Of a DNA stretch of 47,032 bases, positions 41,807 through 47,032 are shown one piece after another. This DNA is from Massilia yuzhufengensis (GTDB lineage: Bacteria; Pseudomonadota; Gammaproteobacteria; Burkholderiales; Burkholderiaceae_D): contig NZ_FOLD01000020.1 of assembly GCF_900112225.1 (NCBI RefSeq), positions 59,988 through 107,019 of the forward strand, written 5' to 3'. The notes beneath the pieces are model-generated. The model had not been told where the DNA came from. It was given only the letters and a program-made list of their open reading frames with translations, and did no database searches. Every line of letters starts with the position of its first letter. Within the stretch, counting starts at the first letter, position 1. Made by a program: the position numbers and the translations under genes.

Positions 41807-43191
41807 GCACCCGCAGCTATTCGAGCCGGCGCCGGCTGGTGGCGGCGACGCTGGTATGCATGCTGCTGATCTTCGGCGGCATCGGGCTGGCCGCGCACAC
41901 GGTGGCGCGCGAGGAATCGGAGGAGCTGTTCAGCGCGCGCCTGGCCACCTCGGCGCGGGTGCTGGAAGCCCTGATGGCCAAGCAGCTGGAAGTGGCCACG
42001 CTGGCGCGGCCGCTGATCGTCACCCTGCCGCCGGAACTGGAAGCGGACACCAGCAACGAACCGGAAGCGTTTGGTCACCGCTACGAAACCAAGGTGGCGT
42101 TCCAGGTCTGGCGCAACGACGGCACGCTGCTGGCGCGTTCGGCCTCGGCCCCGGACGCCGCGCTGGCGCCGCTGCGCGCGGGCTTCAGCGAGCACCTGGT
42201 CGGCGCTACCTTGTGGCAGGTGTTCGTACTGCGCTCGGGCGGGATCTGGGTGGTGACCGCCGAGAAGGATGAGGTACGCCAGGAACTGGCGGACTACATC
42301 GGGATGTCGATCATCGCCCCCCTGATCGTCGGCGGCATCCTGATGCTGGCGGTGGTGAATTTCTTGCTCCTGCGCAGCATGCGGCCCCTGTCCGAACTGG
42401 CAAGCCTGATCGCGGCCCGCAAGCCCGACTCGCTGGAACCGGTGCGCCTGGCCGAAACCCCGACCGAACTGGCCCCCATCGTCGTCGAGCTGAACCAGCT
42501 GCTCGACCGCATCCGCGCCGCGTTCGAGCGCGAGCAGCGCTTCATCAACGCCGCGGCGCATGAAATCCGCACCCCGATCGCCGCAGTCCAGCTGCACCTG
42601 GAGAACGCGCTGCACTCGAGCTCGGAGCCGGAGCGCGGTAACGCCCTGGCCTCGGCCCTGGCCGGCGCGCGCCGCACCAGCAAGCTGGCCGAACAGCTGC
42701 TCGCGCTGGGCCGGATCAGCTCGCGCAGCGACGCCTACCAGCAACAGCGCGTCACCCTGGGCCCCTTGTGCGGCGAGGTGATCGGTACCATGGAACCGCT
42801 GCTGGCACGCCGCGGCCAGGCGATCGAACTGGATACGCGCCAGGAATGCGCCACCTGGGGCGAACCTTCGCAGCTGCGGCGCCTGCTGCAGAACCTGATC
42901 GAGAACGCCTCGGTCCACGGCGCGGCGCATGGCGAAATCCAGGTGCGCCTGGCACGCCAGGGCAACTGCGCCGTGATCAGCGTGGCCAACGATGGCGTGC
43001 CGATTCCCACGAGCGAGGCCGACAAGCTGTTCACGCCCTACTACCGGCTGCCGGGCGCTGCGCCAGGGGGCCATGGACTGGGCCTGGCCATCGTCAAGGA
43101 AATCGCCGACCAGCACCAGGCGCTGGTCGGGATCGGCCGCAAGCCGGACGGGCAGGGTACCGTGGTCGAGGTGCTGCTGCCGGCCTTGTGA
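41803..43191 (+). CDS. sensor histidine kinase (QseC/PmrB-like)
   Basis: A 462-residue membrane kinase paired with the regulator just before it (4-nt overlap, ATGA). Helices lie at about 12-30 and 166-190, enclosing a ~135-residue periplasmic sensor that contains a QVWRNDGTLLARS strand pair typical of QseC-like sensors. The phosphoacceptor is His253 in NAAAHEIRTPIAAVQLH. ATP-binding boxes are QNLIENASVHG, and GGHGLGLAIVKEI. The H-box 'AHEIRTP' is the common form for the PmrB/QseC branch. It closes the operon that begins with the hemolysin-family gene. Confidence 0.93.
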   Translation: MSTRSYSSRRRLVAATLVCMLLIFGGIGLAAHTVAREESEELFSARLATSARVLEALMAKQLEVATLARPLIVTLPPELEADTSNEPEAFGHRYETKVAFQVWRNDGTLLARSASAPDAALAPLRAGFSEHLVGATLWQVFVLRSGGIWVVTAEKDEVRQELADYIGMSIIAPLIVGGILMLAVVNFLLLRSMRPLSELASLIAARKPDSLEPVRLAETPTELAPIVVELNQLLDRIRAAFEREQRFINAAAHEIRTPIAAVQLHLENALHSSSEPERGNALASALAGARRTSKLAEQLLALGRISSRSDAYQQQRVTLGPLCGEVIGTMEPLLARRGQAIELDTRQECATWGEPSQLRRLLQNLIENASVHGAAHGEIQVRLARQGNCAVISVANDGVPIPTSEADKLFTPYYRLPGAAPGGHGLGLAIVKEIADQHQALVGIGRKPDGQGTVVEVLLPAL

Positions 43192-43257
43192 TGGCGCGCC
43201 GAGGCGCTACCATGAAGTAAGCCAGTCCCGGTTCGCATGTTTGATGGAGGGTCCGCC

Positions 43258-44373
43258 ATGACAAGCCCGATTTCCCGCATCGCGATCGCCACCGGCGGCG
43301 GCGACGCTCCGGGGCTGAATGCGGTCATTCGCGCGGTAGTCCTGTCCGCCACCCGGCTCGGCTGGGAATGCCATGGGATCCGCGACGGTTTCAACGGCCT
43401 GCTGGCCCCCGGCCAGTGCGACGGCGACCCGGTGCTGCGCCTCGATGCAAGCGCGGTACACGGCATCGGCCACCTGGGCGGCACCATCCTCGGCAGCACC
43501 AGCCGCGGCAACCCAATGCGCTTCCCGGTCGAGCAGCCCGACGGCAGCGTGGCCGAGCAGGACCTCAGCGACGAACTGGCGGCGCTGTGCCGCGCCCGCG
43601 GTTTCGATGCCCTGGTCGTGGTCGGCGGCGACGGTTCGATGGCCATCGCCGATTGCCTGCGCGGCAAGGGGCTGGCGGTGGTGGGCGTGCCGAAGACCAT
43701 CGACAACGACCTCGACCACACGATCCAGACCTTCGGCTTCGACACCGCAACGGGCTTTGCGACCGCCTGCATCGACCGCCTGCATACCACTGCCGACAGC
43801 CAGCACCGCGTGATGGTGGTCGAAGTCATGGGCCGCTACGCCGGCTGGATCGCACTGCATGCCGGACTCGCCGCAGGCGCCCATGCGATCCTGCTGCCCG
43901 AGATTCCCTTCGACCCCGGGCTGGTGGCGGCCGCCATCGCCCGCCGCGACGCCCAGGGGCGGCGCCACGCGATCGTGGTCGTGGCCGAAGGCGCCCAGCC
44001 GCAGGGCGGCCGCCGCATGCTGGTGGCGGCCGCCGCCCCGGGCCGCGCCGAGCGCCTCGGCGGCATCGGCGCCTGGCTCGAGGCCGAGCTGGCCGCACGC
44101 ACCGGCAAGGAATGCCGCAGCGTGGTGCTGGGCCACCTGCTGCGCGGCGGCAGCCCGTCCGCATGCGACCGCGTGATCGCCGCGCGCTTCGGGGCCGCCG
44201 CGGTACGGGTGCTGGCGCGCGGCGAAGCGGGCGTCATGGTGACCCTGGCCGAACACGACATCGGCACGGTGCCGCTGGCCGAAGTGGCCGGCCGCACGCG
44301 CCGGGTTCCGCTGGACGGCGACACCGTGCGTACCGCGCGCGAGCTCGGGATATGCCTTGGCGCGGAGGCTTGA
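43258..44373 (+). CDS. 6-phosphofructokinase, ATP-type group III
   Basis: A 371-residue phosphofructokinase. The donor site is GGDGSMAIA: a Gly, not Asp, follows GGD, indicating ATP as phosphoryl donor rather than pyrophosphate. The fructose-6-phosphate site is PKTIDNDLDHT; the Lys there is usual in the mixed-substrate group III. The first block is IAIATGGGDAPGLNAVI, and MGRYAGWIALHAGLAAGAH is typical. GGAGG lies 7 nt before ATG 43258. Many betaproteobacteria lack this enzyme, so its presence implies an Embden-Meyerhof route. It is convergent with the universal stress gene. Confidence 0.9.
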   Translation: MTSPISRIAIATGGGDAPGLNAVIRAVVLSATRLGWECHGIRDGFNGLLAPGQCDGDPVLRLDASAVHGIGHLGGTILGSTSRGNPMRFPVEQPDGSVAEQDLSDELAALCRARGFDALVVVGGDGSMAIADCLRGKGLAVVGVPKTIDNDLDHTIQTFGFDTATGFATACIDRLHTTADSQHRVMVVEVMGRYAGWIALHAGLAAGAHAILLPEIPFDPGLVAAAIARRDAQGRRHAIVVVAEGAQPQGGRRMLVAAAAPGRAERLGGIGAWLEAELAARTGKECRSVVLGHLLRGGSPSACDRVIAARFGAAAVRVLARGEAGVMVTLAEHDIGTVPLAEVAGRTRRVPLDGDTVRTARELGICLGAEA

Positions 44374-44431
44374 TGCGGCAAGCGCACGCACAGGTCCAGC
44401 TGGCGATGCGGACAAGCGCGCTGAGCCCGTA

Positions 44432-45256
44432 TCAGTGGGCGAACAGGACCGGCACCGGGGCCCGCTCGAGCAGCAGGCGCGTGGCGCCGCCCAGCACGAG
44501 TTCGCGCAAGCGGCTGTGGCCGAACGCCCCGGCGACCAGCAGCCCGGCGCCCCAGGACTGGGCTGCTTCCAGCAGTGCGTCGCCGGCCGGCAGGCGGCCT
44601 TCGTCGTGGACCAGCTCGGCCCTGACACCATGGCCGGCAAGATACTGCGCCATTGCGGCGCCCGGTTCCGGCCCATTCAGCGCCGCTTCGGGGCCGGGAG
44701 CGACCATTACGAGGCGCACGCCGGCGGCACGCTGCAACAGGGGGAGGGCGGCGTCGATGGCGCGAATCGCCTGGGTACTGCCGTTCCACCCGATGACGAT
44801 ATTTCCCGTCAGTGGCGCGCCGGCATACTGGCGCGGCACCACCAGCACCGGCCGGGGACCATGCAGCGCCAGGTACTGCGGCAGGCCATCGAGGGGAGGG
44901 ACTTCATCGGCCGGCTGGCCGGTGATGACCAAATCGGCATAACGCGATTGCAGCAGCATGGCGACCCGAGACTCTTCCTCCACCAGGCTTTCGTCTGGCG
45001 CCGCCATGCCGGCCGCGCGCGCCCGTTCGGCAAAGCGGGCAAGGCGTTCGCGTGCCTGCGCCCGGATCGCATCGAACTGGGCGCGCGGCTCGACATGCAG
45101 CGATCCAGCCAGCATGACCAGTGCAGGCCAGGACATGCCGGTAGCGGCGCAGCCCATTACCCGCGCGCCAAAACCATCGGCAAGCTGCGCAGCCGCCCGC
45201 ACGCGGGCCTCGATGTGCGGGCTGTCGTCGACATGGACAGCAAGCGTCTTGTACAT
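44432..45256 (-). CDS. universal stress protein with two USP domains
   Basis: A 274-residue tandem USP. The first domain begins MYKTLAVHVDDSPHIEARVR and the second at about residue 155 (NIVIGWNGSTQAIRAIDAA). The ATP-binding-type G-x2-G-x9-G-(S/T) motif in the second is GAFGHSRLRELVLGGATR. The first domain lacks this motif, so one domain is probably non-binding. Such tandem USPs in this bacterial group are induced by low oxygen through ANR/FNR. The start at 45256 was chosen because the upstream in-frame ATG lies in leader sequence. An ANR/FNR site lies about 94 nt upstream. Confidence 0.9.
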   Translation of the reverse strand: MYKTLAVHVDDSPHIEARVRAAAQLADGFGARVMGCAATGMSWPALVMLAGSLHVEPRAQFDAIRAQARERLARFAERARAAGMAAPDESLVEEESRVAMLLQSRYADLVITGQPADEVPPLDGLPQYLALHGPRPVLVVPRQYAGAPLTGNIVIGWNGSTQAIRAIDAALPLLQRAAGVRLVMVAPGPEAALNGPEPGAAMAQYLAGHGVRAELVHDEGRLPAGDALLEAAQSWGAGLLVAGAFGHSRLRELVLGGATRLLLERAPVPVLFAH

Positions 45257-45349
45257 GATGCTTCCTTTCGCCAGGGCGGGAGTAGTGGAGGGGGCCTGCA
45301 CGCCTGGACACGCCCCTGAGCAGATTGAGCCGGCGGACGCGACCTGTAA

Positions 45350-45363
45350 TTGATGCAGATCAA
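45350..45363 (-). promoter_or_regulatory. FNR/ANR binding site
   Basis: TTGATGCAGATCAA is a perfect match to the FNR/ANR consensus TTGAT-N4-ATCAA. Its centre is about 100 nt upstream of the universal stress protein start. A class II position (-41.5) would put the transcript start near 45315, with CAATCT as a modest -10 region. Confidence 0.75.
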
Positions 45364-45719
45364 AAAATACAATTCGATCCTAGGGAAAGCACTTGCATGC
45401 AAGCTTCAAAAGTGATGGGGCGCTGGCAGCGCCATGCGACTGGTCCGACGCGGGGGACAACGATGCGATTCAAGTCTTTCCGACGCCGGTTGACTGCAGT
45501 GGCTTGGCATGCGGGCGCACCCGATGCCTGAGCGCTCATTTTCTTTACATGAATCAAGCATGAGTATGCTATAGATGCCATATCCATAGCATACGGACCC
45601 TACTTTGCAATAAACATTGGGATATATAATGCCAATTCCAATGATCTCGGTGATACTGGGTATCATGGTGGCTGACAAACATGCAGCTTGGCTTGCATTT
45701 TCGGGGGTATGGCGCATCC
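45364..45719 (+). promoter_or_regulatory. AT-richer regulatory region before the PP2C-like gene, with two palindromes
   Basis: No gene is convincing here. A -35-like TTTACA (45544-45549) and TGCTAT (45567-45572) have 17-nt spacing. The perfect inverted repeat GTATGCTAT (45564-45572) / ATAGCATAC (45586-45594) overlaps that -10. A second palindrome, TGATAC-TGG-GTATCA, lies at 45651-45665. Together they look like operator sites. Confidence 0.5.
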
Positions 45720-46586
45720 ATGCATATCGACGCAGTATCGTCCGGTGCGAAAGCGAACCACAACGAGGATTGGGTGTGCAGCTTCCACACGCCCGGCACC
45801 ATCGACCTGGTGATCATCGATGGCGGCACCTCGGTCGCCGATGTCGACTACATCGATCGCCTGAACGGCGATGTGGTCTGGTTTGTCACGCGCTTCGCAG
45901 CCTCGCTCGGCGCCTGCATCGAGTCGGGACTTGGCCAGCACGCAGCGGTGCACGCGGCCATTGGCGCCACCTACGACGAATTTCGCGAGCGTGCCGCCGG
46001 CCAGGAGATTCCGCAACACGCGTGGCCGATCGCCGCCATGACCTGGCTGCGCTTGACGACCGATCCAGCTGCCACCAGGCTGAGCATGTACTGCCTGGGC
46101 GACTGCAAGGTGCTGATGCACACGCCGGGCGGTGAAGTGCGCGACCTCGATCCCTGGGTGAATCCGCAGGAAGCCGTGCTGAGCGTAGAAGTCGCCAAAC
46201 TGCAGGCCGAAGGCCTCCAGGACAGCGCAGCGCGGCACGCACGGCTGTTGCCGATCCTGCGTGCGCGCCGCGAATTCCAGAATGCCGCCAATGACCCCGA
46301 AGCCCTGTGCCTGCGCCCGAACGGCCAGTTCCGGGCGCGCACCATCGAGGTCGACGTGCCGAACGGCGCCAGTGTGCTGGCCATGACCGATGGCTTCTAC
46401 CGCCTGGTCGACACCTACGGCCTGCATACGCCCGAGAGCCTGTTCGCACTGTGCGAACAGCGCGGACTGCAGCCGGCGCTGGATGAGCTGCGGCAGTACG
46501 AAGCCGCCGCGCCGGCAAGCGCCTCCAGCTCGGTCAAGCGCGCGGACGATGCGTCCGCGATCCTGTGGCGTGCGGGGCCGGCGTGA
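45720..46586 (+). CDS. PP2C-like serine/threonine phosphatase
   Basis: A 288-residue protein resembling the PP2C family. KANHNEDWVCSF (about residues 11-22) is the usual 'N-x-D' metal region, LVIIDGGTSVADVDYID is the second metal motif (DGG), and GASVLAMTDGFYRLVDTYG is the third (TDG). The last (usually GxxDN) is weak: the C-terminus reads RADDASAILWRAG, with a D-D pair. It would dephosphorylate Ser/Thr or a similar target and is not membrane-bound. ATG 45720 starts the family-like N-terminus; an ATG at 45681 is in frame. The next gene overlaps by 4 nt. Confidence 0.75.
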   Translation: MHIDAVSSGAKANHNEDWVCSFHTPGTIDLVIIDGGTSVADVDYIDRLNGDVVWFVTRFAASLGACIESGLGQHAAVHAAIGATYDEFRERAAGQEIPQHAWPIAAMTWLRLTTDPAATRLSMYCLGDCKVLMHTPGGEVRDLDPWVNPQEAVLSVEVAKLQAEGLQDSAARHARLLPILRARREFQNAANDPEALCLRPNGQFRARTIEVDVPNGASVLAMTDGFYRLVDTYGLHTPESLFALCEQRGLQPALDELRQYEAAAPASASSSVKRADDASAILWRAGPA

Positions 46587-46933
46587 AGGTCAGGATTCGA
46601 GCGCTGCTGTCGGTGTGCGTGTGCGCCGCGGGATGCACCTGGTTTCCCAGTGTCGGCGTCGGCTATCGTGGCACCGGCGATGCGGGTGTCGTCGAGTTCA
46701 TGCGCGGGAACTACATGTCCTCGGAGGCTGGCGTTGCCACATATCTGAAACGCCATCTGGATGCTGGACTGCGGCCTGGCCAGGAAATCGACAAGGCCTA
46801 CCTGGTCCAGCGGGGAGCGAGTTGTTCTGACAGCATGCCAGTCGTGTGCAAGTTCACCGGGATCGCGAACGAGCACTTCCGCGGCATGCCGAAGCAACAG
46901 GCGCTGTCACCCATGGCTGTGGATGAGGATTGA
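46583..46933 (+). CDS. small lipoprotein-like hypothetical protein
   Basis: A 116-residue protein starting with GTG that overlaps the phosphatase stop (GTGA). Its N-terminus is VKVRIRALLSVCVCAAGCTW: basic residues, a hydrophobic stretch and a Cys after A-A-G, which fits a weak lipobox. The mature part has a 'GYRGTGDAGVVEFMRGNY' segment and two further Cys (ASCSDSMPVVCKFTG) that may form a disulfide. No family is recognised. Co-expression with the phosphatase is likely. Confidence 0.6.
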   Translation: MKVRIRALLSVCVCAAGCTWFPSVGVGYRGTGDAGVVEFMRGNYMSSEAGVATYLKRHLDAGLRPGQEIDKAYLVQRGASCSDSMPVVCKFTGIANEHFRGMPKQQALSPMAVDED

Positions 46934-46986
46934 ACTGTCGAGCTGCGCCACGGTCCAAACCGTATCGCCATCCACGGAGCCTTCCA

Positions 46987-47032
46987 TGCGTTCGCCCCGC
47001 TTCAAGAAGTGGTTCGCCGCCCTGCCGGTGCT
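46987..47032 (+). CDS. start of an unidentified gene (partial)
   Basis: ATG at 46987 with GGAG 7 nt upstream opens the frame MRSPRFKKWFAALPVL, which runs off the right edge. The basic start followed by a hydrophobic stretch suggests a signal or membrane-anchor segment. Nothing more can be said. Confidence 0.55.

Overview
The window is GC-rich, densely coding DNA from a betaproteobacterium. Gene content and protein style point to Oxalobacteraceae, most likely Massilia or a close relative. This is inferred from the YsnF-type stress proteins, the DUF5985 pair, the queE-queD-tadA-ldcA order, the ANR-type site at a universal stress gene and the general codon style; no rRNA gene is present to confirm it. 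Most of the window looks chromosomal and ordinary. I see no rRNA, tRNA, CRISPR array, insertion sequence or prophage.

Layout. 1-9.8 kb: the tail of an unknown gene, a DUF481 outer-membrane protein, a purine permease, a conserved hypothetical, a glycosyltransferase with a strong terminator, a NUDIX hydrolase, a decayed receiver/PAS signalling gene, a PhyH-type dioxygenase, a disordered small protein, a three-gene DUF5985 operon and a secreted nuclease. 9.9-13.1 kb: a stress cassette of three co-directional genes (a short DUF2382 protein and two paralogues), the last carrying three tandem copies of an ~85-residue C-terminal unit. 13.2-18.3 kb (minus strand): a periplasmic M16 protease, a PAS-GGDEF cyclase and a histidine kinase without a partner. 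18.4-23.7 kb: the queuosine genes queE and queD, then tadA, an alpha/beta hydrolase, ldcA and the ABC-F gene ybiT.

23.9-32.3 kb is an NAD-metabolism neighbourhood: nadA and nadC overlap on the plus strand, nadB lies on the minus strand, pnuC is plus, and a sirtuin (an NAD consumer) sits between them. 32.3-36.8 kb holds a disordered protein, a DUF411 metal protein, a lone tyrosine recombinase whose sigma-70 promoter is overlaid by a textbook LexA box, a polytopic membrane protein and a deleted flavodoxin-fold oxidoreductase.

36.8-43.2 kb is the most interesting region. A tightly packed unit encodes a thermostable-hemolysin-family protein, an AMP-binding acyl ligase, a haem-oxygenase-like di-iron protein, a short-chain dehydrogenase, an exported helical-repeat protein and a PmrA/QseB-type two-component system. 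A PmrA-box-like direct repeat (xTTAAT-N5-xTTAAT) lies just upstream of the first gene. I read it as a self-regulated pathway making a small fatty-acid-derived or acylated product; the chemistry is inference. 43.2-45.4 kb has an ATP-type phosphofructokinase and a double-domain universal stress protein with a perfect FNR/ANR site. The right edge holds a PP2C-like phosphatase with palindromes in its AT-rich upstream region, a small lipoprotein-like gene and the start of another gene.
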